From Symbiodinium natans (Eukaryota > Sar > Dinophyceae > Suessiales > Symbiodiniaceae), in contig CAJNDS010002621.1 of the NCBI GenBank assembly GCA_905221605.1, positions 248,001-312,000 on the forward strand: 64,000 nucleotides of DNA. The letters are read 5' to 3'. The notes beneath the pieces were generated by a model, which was given only the letters and a program-made list of their open reading frames with translations, was not told the DNA's origin and did no database searches. The position numbers were made by a program, and so were the translations under genes. Below, in pieces: positions 61,601-62,157 of the stretch (its first letter is position 1; every line of letters begins with the position of its first letter).

Positions 61601-62125
61601 CCGTCACGCACTAGGCGCTGTCACCACATTTTTGCGGGGGGTCCCTTTTCAGGGGGTCCCTTTTTTGGGGATTCTACCCTATTTGGGGTAGAAAAGGTAC
61701 CCCTATTCTTGGAAATACTCGTAGAGCGAGAGGGAGAGAAGAGAATGGAGGTTCCTGTCAGGTGCACCCTTCATTGACCGTGCCCCCCCCCCCTCACCCA
61801 CTAAGGACTTAGTCCCCAATCCCTAAACAAACTTAAACCCTAAGCCCGACAAACCCTAAATCATAAACCCTAGTTGAACCCCGACCCTATAAACCCAAAA
61901 TCCTAAACCCTAAACCCCAAACACACCCTAAACCCTCAACCCTAAACCCTATACCCCAAACCCCTGAACCCTAAACCCTAAACCCTAAACCTTCAACCCT
62001 AAACCCTAAACCTAAACCCTGAACCCCTGAACCCCTGAACCCCAGGTATCCGACATGCGGCGGCACCTCCTTGGGATCCTCGTTGAGCAAGGCCTCCGCA
62101 GCCTTGCATTGAGGGGACGGGGGGC

Positions 62126-62157
<32 letters not shown>
